DNA of 21,224 nucleotides, taken from JAKAWW01 sp049966775. GTDB lineage: Archaea; Micrarchaeota; Micrarchaeia; Micrarchaeales; Micrarchaeaceae. Below the pieces are notes generated by a model that saw only the letters and a list, made by a program, of their open reading frames with translations, searched no databases and had not been told where the DNA came from. Position 1 is the stretch's first letter. Every line of letters starts with the position of its first letter. The stretch covers positions 1 through 21,224 of the forward strand of contig JBMFTZ010000013.1 of assembly GCA_049966775.1 (NCBI GenBank), read 5' to 3'. Position numbers and translations under genes: made by a program. Of the stretch, positions 1-7,152 are shown piece by piece.

Positions 1-129
1 AGAAGGTCACAATACACGTATTTTCATGCCTTCTTGCAAACCTCTTGGAATACGTGATGTGATGTTTTGTATTTGACGAGGTAATGAGATGTAAATGTCA
101 ACTTCCTAATAAAGTACTAGTTGTAATTA

Positions 130-140
130 TTAAATATTAA
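130..140 (+). promoter_or_regulatory. TATA-like box for the ABC exporter genes
   Basis: An A/T-only stretch (ttaaatattaa) lies about 25-30 nt upstream of the ATG at 165. No Shine-Dalgarno sequence precedes that ATG. The spacing fits a leaderless or nearly leaderless archaeal transcript. This is inferred from position and composition only, and the rest of 1-129 shows no gene. Confidence 0.5.
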
Positions 141-164
141 TAAAGTATTAATCAATCTCATAAT

Positions 165-1058
165 ATGGGGCAGATAATATTAAGAGGTGTCATAAAGCGC
201 TTCGGCAATGTTGTTGCATTGGACAATATAAATCTTAAGCCTAAGGATGGCCTAAATTTTGTGCTTGGACCAAATGGCGCTGGAAAGAGCACCTTGCTAA
301 AGGTGATCGCAGGTCTTTACAAGCCGGATAGCGGCAGCGTGACTGTGCTTGGCGAGGATCCCTATGCGAGCTACAAGCTGAAGCAAGTGCTGTCATTGCT
401 TACTGACAATTATGCGCTCTACGATTTCCTCACCATAAGGAAGAACCTGGAGTTCTTCGGGCGTCTTTACGGCATGGAAGGCGGCGAAGCGGTATCAGAA
501 ATAAGGGAGATGCTAAAAGCGCTCGGCGTATACGGGCTTCTTGATTCGAAGGTCGAAACACTTAGCAGGGGTACAAAGCAGAAAGCCGCTTTCTGCAGGG
601 CGATCCTCAACGATCCAGCGATACTGCTGCTTGACGAGCCCACCGCATTCCTCGATGCGGGCGCCTCAAGCGTTGTAAGGGATTATATCATGGAGAGCGC
701 AAAGCGCAAGGATATCGTTTTCGTGACGCAGAAGCTCGACGAAGTCGCAAGGTTCAACGGCGCTGTGCACATAATGCGCAACGGAATGATTGTAAAATCC
801 ACGAGCATAAGCGGCATGTACAAGAGCGTGCTCAAGGGCATGGTGATCAACATAAGGCTTGCAAGGCCGGTGCGCCTGGAAATGCTGGAGCAGCTTCAAG
901 GCATGCAGGGCGGGAGCGATGGGGCCGCAACCACTGTGCGCATAAAGATAAACAATTACAAAGACATAAGCGCAGCGGTAGATGCGATAAGGGAGAAGGG
1001 CATCGACATAGTGAGCATAGACTACATAGAGCCCTTCATAGAGAACGTTTTCAGGTAA
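165..1058 (+). CDS. ABC transporter ATP-binding protein (ABC-2 exporter type)
   Basis: This 297-residue nucleotide-binding subunit would power the membrane protein encoded just downstream. Visible motifs are Walker A GPNGAGKST (35-43), signature LSRGTKQK (133-140), Walker B ILLLDEPT (153-160) and D-loop AFLD (161-164). The C-terminal extension ending IEPFIENVFR is typical of ABC-2 exporter ATPases (drug, Na+, polysaccharide or lipid exporters). Two conserved positions look substituted. The Q-loop glutamine appears to be Asp81 (LLTDNYALY), and the H-loop histidine is Gln189 (FVTQKLDEV). Walker B keeps its catalytic Glu, so the protein may still hydrolyse ATP, perhaps slowly. The permease begins 4 nt after the stop, so the two are almost certainly co-transcribed. 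The family is secure; the substrate cannot be read from the sequence. Confidence 0.93.
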   Translation: MGQIILRGVIKRFGNVVALDNINLKPKDGLNFVLGPNGAGKSTLLKVIAGLYKPDSGSVTVLGEDPYASYKLKQVLSLLTDNYALYDFLTIRKNLEFFGRLYGMEGGEAVSEIREMLKALGVYGLLDSKVETLSRGTKQKAAFCRAILNDPAILLLDEPTAFLDAGASSVVRDYIMESAKRKDIVFVTQKLDEVARFNGAVHIMRNGMIVKSTSISGMYKSVLKGMVINIRLARPVRLEMLEQLQGMQGGSDGAATTVRIKINNYKDISAAVDAIREKGIDIVSIDYIEPFIENVFR

Positions 1059-1062
1059 TATA

Positions 1063-1836
1063 GTGCAAGCCAGAAATGCTTACGCCATAGCGAAAAAGGA
1101 CATAAGCGAGATATTCAGCAGCATTTCGATCTACGGGCCCATGCTCGGAGTGCCCCTCTTCTTCGCAGCAGTGCTGCCCGTGCTCACCTTTTATGTTGCG
1201 CTTCACGCTGCGCCAAGCCTTGCAGCAAAGCTTATGCCCTTTTTGACGAGCGGCACGCACGTAAAAAGCCTTTCCTTCATAGAATTCTTTTCTGTCGATG
1301 TGCTTGGTCCGATATTCCTTACAATGCCCATACTTACCGCATCAGTCATAGCCGCAGACAGCTTTGCCGGGGAAAAGGAGCGCAAAACTTCCGAAGCGCT
1401 TCTTGCCACGCCCGTGAGCATACCGGAACTCATGCTGGGCAAGATACTGGCCTCGCTTATACCCACGATTGTGCTCACGTTTGCGGTTTTCGGGATATAC
1501 GGCTATATTACTGATATCTTGGCATATGGCGCATTTGGCGCATATGTGCTGCCCACCCCTGCATGGATAATGATGCTCCTCACGTCGCCGTTTCTTGCAG
1601 TAGTGGCAATAGGCGTGGTGGTAATCATATCCTCTCACGTGAAAGGCGTGAAAGAGGCGCAGCAGATAAGCACCCTGCTTGTGCTGCCAATACTGGTAAT
1701 GCCCTTCATAGCGATAATGGGTGTTGTCAACATGAATGTACCATTCTTTGCGTATCTTATGGCATTCCTCGCACTGGTATCCGCGGCGGTTTTGTATGCT
1801 GGCATAAAATGGTTCAAAAGGGAGTCGATCCTATGA
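1063..1836 (+). CDS. ABC-2 type transporter permease
   Basis: This 257-residue polytopic membrane protein is the transmembrane half of the exporter. It uses a GTG start 4 nt after the ATPase stop. Hydrophobic segments lie near residues 20-45, 85-105, 125-150, 165-190, 205-225 and 230-250. The cytoplasmic motif FAGEKERKTSEALLATPVS, followed by ELMLGK, is the hallmark of ABC-2 permeases such as NatB-like exporters. Its stop overlaps an ATG (ATGA at 1833-1836) that opens only a 23-codon basic ORF. The genes that should follow in this operon seem to be decayed. The exported substrate is unknown. Confidence 0.9.
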   Translation: MQARNAYAIAKKDISEIFSSISIYGPMLGVPLFFAAVLPVLTFYVALHAAPSLAAKLMPFLTSGTHVKSLSFIEFFSVDVLGPIFLTMPILTASVIAADSFAGEKERKTSEALLATPVSIPELMLGKILASLIPTIVLTFAVFGIYGYITDILAYGAFGAYVLPTPAWIMMLLTSPFLAVVAIGVVVIISSHVKGVKEAQQISTLLVLPILVMPFIAIMGVVNMNVPFFAYLMAFLALVSAAVLYAGIKWFKRESIL

Positions 1837-1894
1837 AAAGCCATGCCAGAGGCCATAGAAAAAAGAGAAAGCGAGCGGTTGCCCTTCATTTGAA

Positions 1895-2002
1895 ATGCGC
1901 ATAATAGAGATATTCTTGCTTGCGGCGTTCATAAGTGCGTCTCTGATACTTGTTGTGCTCCTCTATTCCGGGCCATTTGCCTTTTTTGATGGCTTCCTAT
2001 AA
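1895..2002 (+). CDS. Possible 35-residue single-span membrane peptide
   Basis: An ATG at 1895 opens a 35-codon frame whose product is almost wholly hydrophobic (IIEIFLLAAFISASLILVVL...). It reads as one transmembrane helix. Its TAA is followed directly by the ATG at 2003. A short frame at 1843-1893 (MPEAIEKRESERLPFI) ends just before it. Removing one T from the ATTTGA at the junction would fuse the two into a 52-residue protein with a charged N-terminus and one helix. It may therefore be an intact tiny protein or the 3' half of a frameshifted one. No family is recognised. Confidence 0.3.
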   Translation: MRIIEIFLLAAFISASLILVVLLYSGPFAFFDGFL

Positions 2003-2650
2003 ATGACATTTGCGCATCAGATGCTAGTGGGTGCATTCAATCCACTGTCAGGGACCCCCTTCTTGATAAAGTTCGTAATGATAGGCTTCTGGGCGCTTTC
2101 CGTCGCCATTTTTGGATACACGATGTTTGCAGTAGAACAGTTTTTTACAATAGTACTGCCATTTATCGCCGTAATATCCGGATATTTACTCGTATTTTTA
2201 TGGCAAAGTAAAGAAGCATTCAAGGCCGGTTGCCATCCCCCTTATAACCGCGGTAATCTCCTATGCTTTGGTATCCAATATACTTCTCTATTTTGTCAAT
2301 TATAGTACATTTTCATCAGCATTCGCGCTGCATACATACCAGTGCATAATACCGTACCTGCGCGGGTTTGGCCACGTAAGTGTATGCTATGCCAGAGGGG
2401 TTCAGGGCTTTCATGCCTATGCCCAAGGTATCTGCCAGGCTATAGTAGCGATATAAATTTCAGCACGCCAAGTACGTACTGCCAGGAAAGCCTATCGGTA
2501 TTCGTAGTGCATGCAAATTTTACAGGAAACTCAAACGCGGCAAGCGCATGGATAGGAGCAAACTATCCTGTTGTTAGAATATCAGACGCCTACAACGATG
2601 CTTCGCCCACATACGTGCAGTTTTATGTAGCCAGTAGCAAATGGCCATAG
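2003..2650 (+). pseudogene. Frameshifted remnant of a membrane/secreted protein gene
   Basis: The first 64 codons from the ATG at 2003 encode a good membrane protein start with two hydrophobic segments. At the T5 run at 2195-2199 the plausible reading jumps frame. Removing one T gives a continuous reading through YGKVKKHSRPVAIPLITAV and a third helix (ISYALVSNILLYFVNYSTF). That frame later stops at 2454-2456. A further protein-like stretch, rich in Ser/Thr/Asn with VQFYVASSKWP at its end, sits in yet another frame and stops at 2648-2650. No single frame explains the region. I read it as a decayed gene, possibly with a pilin-like or extracellular C-terminal part. Assembly errors at homopolymers are an alternative. 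The family is not recognised. Confidence 0.5.
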
Positions 2651-2673
2651 CCGGCATTTTACCAATAGCAAGT

Positions 2674-2682
2674 AATATATAT
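2674..2682 (+). promoter_or_regulatory. TATA box for the radical SAM gene
   Basis: The sequence aatatatat lies about 34-42 nt upstream of the TTG at 2716, so transcription should start near 2700-2708. The box sits inside the upstream ORF extension that begins at ATG 2641, which argues that the extension is not translated. Confidence 0.55.
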
Positions 2683-2703
2683 CTGGAAAAATATAATCCT
2701 ACT

Positions 2704-2710
2704 AGGAGGA
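2704..2710 (+). promoter_or_regulatory. Strong ribosome binding site deciding a TTG start
   Basis: aggagga lies 5 nt before TTG 2716. It is one of the strongest Shine-Dalgarno matches in the window and it fixes the radical SAM start downstream of the in-frame ATG at 2641. Confidence 0.7.
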
Positions 2711-2715
2711 TAACT

Positions 2716-3795
2716 TTGGCTTTAAAGGAATTGTTCAGCATTGCTGGCACAGGCATAAAGAGCAATTTTGTCACGTTGAAAAAGCCGTACAAGCTCAATT
2801 TCGCAATTACATACTGGTGCAACTCGCGATGCCTGACGTGCAACATATGGCAGATGAAGCCCAAGGGCGAGCTCACAATAGACGAAGTAAGGGAGTTTGC
2901 AAGGAGAAATAATTACTTCAAGTGGATAGAGATCACTGGCGGAGAGCCATTCATGCGCAGCGACATAGTGGAAATTGTAAAGGCCTTCAAGGAGCACTCA
3001 AAGAACCTCTATATTGTGACGATACCCACAAATTCGCTCACCAACCATGACTCCGTAATAGAAAAGACAAAGGCGATGCTTGAACTGAAAATACCAAAGC
3101 TTGCAATTACGGTAAGCCTTGACGGATACCGCGAGCTCCATGACAAGATACGCGGCGTGCCCGGCAACTACGACAAGGCAATAGACATGTACAAGAGGCT
3201 TGCAGAGCTCAAGAAGACGTACAAAAACCTCTATTTCGTGTTTGGCTATACGCTAAGCAATCTAAACGAAGGGCAGTTCCAGAAAACATACGAAGCGGTG
3301 AAAAGCGACATACCTGGCATAACGTACAACGATTTCCATATAAACCTAGCGCAGATATCCGATAATTATTACGGCAACGGAAACCTGAGCATAAAGCCTT
3401 CCGGAGCTGGCATTGCAAACGAGATAGCATATGTGGTGCGCAAAAGGCAGAGGAGGCTGAACGCCATAGAGATGATAGAGCACGCGTTCCTCAAGGGGCT
3501 TGCGGTATATGCAAGAACCGGCAGAATGCCATTACACAGCAGGAGTCTTGAGGCATCTGTGTTCATGGACAGCTTCGGCAATATCTACCCGTCGATAATG
3601 TGGAACCAGAGGATAGGCAACATAAGGGATTCCGCGTACGAGCTGAGCCCGCTGCTCGAAAATACCGTAGCGCAGGCAGTTCGCCAAGCTGTAAAAGAGG
3701 GCAGGGAGCCGGTCCAGTGGACTTCGTGTGAGGCATACCAGGCGATAACGGGAAGTATACCCAGCATGTTTATCATGAAGCCAGGCCAAAAATAA
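2716..3795 (+). CDS. Radical SAM domain protein (one-cluster type)
   Basis: This roughly 359-residue enzyme should use a [4Fe-4S] cluster and S-adenosylmethionine to make a 5'-deoxyadenosyl radical. The cluster motif CNSRCLTC gives Cys35, Cys39 and Cys42, followed by NIW. The SAM-binding GGEP is at 75-78, and a later strand holds VSLDGYRELHDKIRG. The C-terminal part (FMDSFGNIYPSIMWNQRIGNIRD...) has the outline of a SPASM/twitch region, but only one cysteine (TSCEAY) is visible, so a second cluster is unlikely. The TTG start is chosen because aggagga precedes it and a TATA box lies between it and the ATG at 2641. It leads a + strand run with a sequon-rich surface protein and a glycosyltransferase, which suggests envelope or peptide modification. 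The substrate is unknown. Confidence 0.88.
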   Translation: MALKELFSIAGTGIKSNFVTLKKPYKLNFAITYWCNSRCLTCNIWQMKPKGELTIDEVREFARRNNYFKWIEITGGEPFMRSDIVEIVKAFKEHSKNLYIVTIPTNSLTNHDSVIEKTKAMLELKIPKLAITVSLDGYRELHDKIRGVPGNYDKAIDMYKRLAELKKTYKNLYFVFGYTLSNLNEGQFQKTYEAVKSDIPGITYNDFHINLAQISDNYYGNGNLSIKPSGAGIANEIAYVVRKRQRRLNAIEMIEHAFLKGLAVYARTGRMPLHSRSLEASVFMDSFGNIYPSIMWNQRIGNIRDSAYELSPLLENTVAQAVRQAVKEGREPVQWTSCEAYQAITGSIPSMFIMKPGQK

Positions 3796-3813
3796 CCGCG
3801 CTAGACCACTGTA

Positions 3814-3825
3814 ACATATTTATCC
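3814..3825 (+). promoter_or_regulatory. TATA-like box before the surface-protein gene
   Basis: acatatttatcc lies about 45-55 nt before the ATGs at 3870 and 3876. It supports a start downstream of the in-frame TTG at 3828, which would sit almost on the promoter. Confidence 0.4.
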
Positions 3826-3869
3826 ATTTGCTTCATAAGATAGATATAGGCGCCAGCGCGCTTTCGGCG

Positions 3870-4718
3870 ATGGTAATGCATTTTGCGAAAATGATCATAT
3901 ACGCTCTTGTGCTGTCGATGCTTGGCATGGGCGTTTCCGGCGCTCTCACAACTGTTACTCTTAGCGGCACATGCTCAGGCGGCATAGTAAACGCGTCGAA
4001 TCCGTACTTCAACTTCAGTTTATTCAACTCCGGAAACGGGTTTGCATCAAGCATAATAGCGGAGCCGCTGTTTAACGGCTTTTCAACCTATAACTCCACG
4101 TTTGCGTTGCAGAGCCTCGGCCCTAATTCTACGTACCGTTTCATCTTTAAATTGAAGAATTTTTCAACACCTGGCAGCTATGTAGAATCAATAATACTGA
4201 GCTATCGGCAGGGCACCTCCTCGTTTACAACCATGTATTCCTGCATCGCAAGCGTCGGCAAGCAAGCGCGCAGCCTGCTTACTATGCCAAATGGCTTCCT
4301 GAAAGACGGCAAGCTTAACACGACAGTGCTTAATATAGCAAACTACACCATAAACAGCACGGTAAAGATTTATGCGCCTCCGCTGTTCGTTGTGCAGCCG
4401 AGCTCTATAAACATCTCTGTTAAGCCTTTTGCTGCAAAAACCGTAATCTTCAACATAAGCATGCCAAAATACAACAACGCCACAATGCCCATAGGTGTTG
4501 GTGTTTCCTATATTAATGACGGTACTCATTACGCTTCACTCTCCCTGGTGAATGCGGTTCTCTCCAATGCCAAAGCGCCTCTAATGAGCTATACAGAGAT
4601 AGGCGCGATTGCAGTGATCTTAGTAATTGTGGCACTTATTATAGTTTCCGCAACACGGGCCAGAAAAGCCAAAAAGAGGGCAGCGCCTCCGGAAAGCGCG
4701 CAGCCGGCGCAGCAGTGA
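3870..4718 (+). CDS. Secreted, membrane-anchored sequon-rich surface protein
   Basis: This protein of about 282 residues has an N-terminal signal sequence (MIIYALVLSMLGMGVSGA), a beta-rich ectodomain, one C-terminal transmembrane helix near 242-262 (EIGAIAVILVIVALIIVSA), and a short basic then Pro/Ala/Gln tail (RARKAKKRAAPPESAQPAQQ). That order predicts an outward-facing ectodomain with a cytoplasmic tail. The ectodomain holds 11 N-X-S/T sequons, such as NAS, NFS, NST and NIS, and reads like CARDB/NEW3-type beta-sandwich repeats, though I cannot name a family. The start could be ATG 3870 or 3876; the frame is open back to TTG 3828. A family 2 glycosyltransferase starts 1 nt after its stop, so the two are likely co-expressed, consistent with it being a glycoprotein. 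Its function is otherwise unknown. Confidence 0.75.
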   Translation: MVMHFAKMIIYALVLSMLGMGVSGALTTVTLSGTCSGGIVNASNPYFNFSLFNSGNGFASSIIAEPLFNGFSTYNSTFALQSLGPNSTYRFIFKLKNFSTPGSYVESIILSYRQGTSSFTTMYSCIASVGKQARSLLTMPNGFLKDGKLNTTVLNIANYTINSTVKIYAPPLFVVQPSSINISVKPFAAKTVIFNISMPKYNNATMPIGVGVSYINDGTHYASLSLVNAVLSNAKAPLMSYTEIGAIAVILVIVALIIVSATRARKAKKRAAPPESAQPAQQ

Positions 4719-4719
4719 T

Positions 4720-5400
4720 ATGGTGAAGCTTGTAAGCATAGTGATTCCGACTTTTGATGAAGAAAGCAACATAGGCATGGTGCTCAAAGGAGTAAAGAAT
4801 GTGCTCGAGAGCCACATGTATAAGTACGAGATAATTGTGGTGGACAAGCACTCACAAGACAATACTGTCGCCATAGCAAAGCGCTTTGGGGCGAAGATTA
4901 TGTATGATGACACGGGCAAGGGCGCGGCACTTATAAAAGGCATGAAAGCGGCAAAGGGAGACATAATCGTATCAATGGACGCCGATCTGTCCCACAGGCC
5001 AAGGGAGCTGCTACTACTCATAGCGGGCATTGAAGCGGGATACGACGTGTGCGTCGGGTCACGGTTCCTTACCGGTGGGGGCTCGGAGGACATGCCACTG
5101 ATAAGAAGGCTCGGCAACAAGTCCTTCGTTGCTATGGTAAATACCATATACCATACGCATTACACCGATATGTGCTACGGCTACAGGAGCTTCGACAGAA
5201 AGGCCATAAGAAAGTTGCGGCTAAAGGAGCAAGGCTTTGGCATAGAGACCGAGATCAACATAGAGATTGCAAAGCGCCGCCTCAAGGTGCTCGAGGTGCC
5301 GAGCTATGAAAAGATACGCGCCAGCGGCAAGGGCAAGCTGCACACATTCCGCGATGGGTTTGTGATACTCAAGACGATATTGAAAAGCGTCATAAGCTAA
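4720..5400 (+). CDS. Family 2 glycosyltransferase (dolichyl-phosphate sugar synthase-like)
   Basis: This 226-residue GT-A fold enzyme likely transfers a sugar from a nucleotide-sugar donor to polyprenyl phosphate on the cytoplasmic face. The N-terminal strand is SIVIPTFDEESNIG, followed by the nucleotide loop VVDKHSQDNT (near 40-49) and the metal-binding DAD at 87-89 (SMDADLSHRP). A VGSRFLTGG motif and the acceptor-side RSFDRKAIRKL also match the DPM1/AglD-like group. No C-terminal transmembrane helices are present, so it is the soluble short type. It begins 1 nt after the surface-protein stop and converges with a polytopic glycosyltransferase at 5408. The pair fits a system in which this enzyme loads the lipid carrier and the membrane enzyme uses it. 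The exact sugar is not readable. Confidence 0.9.
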   Translation: MVKLVSIVIPTFDEESNIGMVLKGVKNVLESHMYKYEIIVVDKHSQDNTVAIAKRFGAKIMYDDTGKGAALIKGMKAAKGDIIVSMDADLSHRPRELLLLIAGIEAGYDVCVGSRFLTGGGSEDMPLIRRLGNKSFVAMVNTIYHTHYTDMCYGYRSFDRKAIRKLRLKEQGFGIETEINIEIAKRRLKVLEVPSYEKIRASGKGKLHTFRDGFVILKTILKSVIS

Positions 5401-5407
5401 GGCGTCG

Positions 5408-7141
5408 CTACGTGCTGTTCCTGCCCACTATCCTGTAAAAGCCAAACGTGAAGCTAAAGCCTGCCCGCGTATATACTGCAGTTTTCAGCGGCACTGTTTT
5501 GTATTGGGCCATTGCCTGCGGGCACATATTGTTCGGCGTCTTGCACCAGTATCCATAATCTATCGCAAGGCAGCTGTACTCGCTCTCCGCATTCGCCATA
5601 AATGTATTATTAAAGAGGTAGAACATCTGGGCGGCGCTTCTATCGTTTATGTTGAACAGATACGGCACATAGGTGAAAACAAGGCAGTTGCTCGGTATCG
5701 CCGATATATTGGCATAGATGAAATTTTCGTCAAATCTTGCGCTGCCCGCCTGCGGTATCATAGCAGGGTTTATGGAGAGCTTGGGGGCAAGGGCATATAA
5801 CGGATAGAATATTGCAGAAAACAGCAGCACCAGGGCGATAATCGCAAGTGCGCTCTTGGGCTTTTTACCCATGCACCCGATTCTAAGGTGCTTGCCGATG
5901 CCCTCATAAATGAACCACGCGCCCACCCCGCTCAATAGCGATACCTGATAAATGAGGCTGAGCATGAAACGCCAGTCGACACCGTAAATAACACCGCCCG
6001 CATAGAAAGAAGTGTACACTGCAAACAAGATCAGAAACCATATGCCGATTGCGGCGAGCTCATTCCCCTGCTTGTTAATAAGCATGACTGCAATCCCTAT
6101 AAGTGCAAAGACCGTGAATATGATCGGCTGCATGACATACACATACGAATATTTGTCGAACCAGAACAGCACGTTTGCGCATATGTTGTACTTGAAGTTG
6201 TCGAGCGACAGAGTTCCGGTATAGTTCATGGGCGGCTCCAAAGGATTGCACGAATTTTGTATAAGCGTGGAGCCGTAGTTGCCGTTTTGAAGCTCATATG
6301 CGGAGTAAAGTACCTCCGGTATGATCGCTATGACAAAGATAAGGAGTACAACAAGCACTTTCGTATCAAGGATGTGGCCTTTAAGCATGTCATAGCCATG
6401 CCGCAGCGACCGCTTTAGGCTCGTGTCAAGCAGCATTACGAAGACCACTATGAAGATAAGCACGTAAATGACCGCGAAGACCTTCATGTATGCGAGCAGC
6501 GCCATTGAAAGAAGGGCGTTGCTGAAGCTGAAGATGTTCCTGCCGTTCAGGAACACAAGTACAAAAAAGAGGGAGACCAACGAATAGGTAAGCATCGGCA
6601 TGTCGGATGTTGTGGGAAACGCCCAAACAAGCATTACCGGGGATATCGCCATGAAAAGCTCGGCAAAATACCCTATGCGGTTGTTCTTCGTTATGATGGA
6701 AGCGGTGAAGAAGCTCATAAAAACGGCAGCTGAAGCGAGAAAAAGCATGGTCCCATAGGTGACAATCCTGCGCACGCCAAAAATGAGGAACGCAATCGCA
6801 AAGTTGAATGATGTGCCGATCGGCTCGTGAAAGACCTCCCCAGCAAAGCAGGCGCTCGGGGTGCCGTAGTTGCACATCACCGCCTGGCCCGTGTGGATGA
6901 GATCAAGCGCCATCCCCTGGTATATGGCATCATCGAAAAAGAGCTGCTGCGTGGGCTTTACCATGGCTATCTCCACGGCAACGAAAAGTATGACGATCAT
7001 TACCGCGATTGCTATCTGAAGCCTACCGATCCTTTGCTTTCTGAGCACAGCCAAAATGTTCTTCCTGTCTAAAATCGCGCCTGAGACAAGCCCAAAAAAA
7101 GCTATAAGAATGCCAGCAGTGAGAAAATATTCAAGCATCAT
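5408..7141 (-). CDS. Polytopic GT-C-like glycosyltransferase (PMT/ArnT-like)
   Basis: This 577-residue membrane protein has about a dozen hydrophobic segments spread over its first 430 residues. After the first helices an acidic pair, Asp70-Asp71 in FFDDAIYQGMALD, sits in the first outer loop. This is the arrangement typical of GT-C enzymes that use polyprenyl-phosphate sugars. A later loop contains EPIGTSFNF. A C-terminal extracellular domain (about 440-577) has several cysteines (CLAIDYGYWCKTPNNMCPQ) that may form disulfides. It starts with ATG ATG 11 nt downstream of the carbamoyltransferase stop, so the two form an operon. It likely transfers a sugar to a surface acceptor, possibly the sequon-rich protein nearby. 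The sub-family cannot be assigned. Confidence 0.75.
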   Translation of the reverse strand: MMLEYFLTAGILIAFFGLVSGAILDRKNILAVLRKQRIGRLQIAIAVMIVILFVAVEIAMVKPTQQLFFDDAIYQGMALDLIHTGQAVMCNYGTPSACFAGEVFHEPIGTSFNFAIAFLIFGVRRIVTYGTMLFLASAAVFMSFFTASIITKNNRIGYFAELFMAISPVMLVWAFPTTSDMPMLTYSLVSLFFVLVFLNGRNIFSFSNALLSMALLAYMKVFAVIYVLIFIVVFVMLLDTSLKRSLRHGYDMLKGHILDTKVLVVLLIFVIAIIPEVLYSAYELQNGNYGSTLIQNSCNPLEPPMNYTGTLSLDNFKYNICANVLFWFDKYSYVYVMQPIIFTVFALIGIAVMLINKQGNELAAIGIWFLILFAVYTSFYAGGVIYGVDWRFMLSLIYQVSLLSGVGAWFIYEGIGKHLRIGCMGKKPKSALAIIALVLLFSAIFYPLYALAPKLSINPAMIPQAGSARFDENFIYANISAIPSNCLVFTYVPYLFNINDRSAAQMFYLFNNTFMANAESEYSCLAIDYGYWCKTPNNMCPQAMAQYKTVPLKTAVYTRAGFSFTFGFYRIVGRNST

Positions 7142-7152
7142 CTAAGCGCCAG

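Noticed and set aside
1833..1904. 23-residue basic ORF overlapping the permease stop
   Set aside because: Although its ATGA overlap looks like translational coupling, the product is short, lysine/arginine-rich and matches nothing; it is more likely a by-product of the frame disruption here.
3828..3869. TTG 3828 as the start of the surface protein
   Set aside because: It would place 14 polar residues before the signal sequence and lies almost on the TATA-like box; ATG 3870 or 3876 gives a normal signal peptide.
4620..5147. 175-codon frame on the - strand across the surface protein and GT2
   Set aside because: It crosses two well-supported genes and its product is low-complexity Ser-rich, as expected from antisense.
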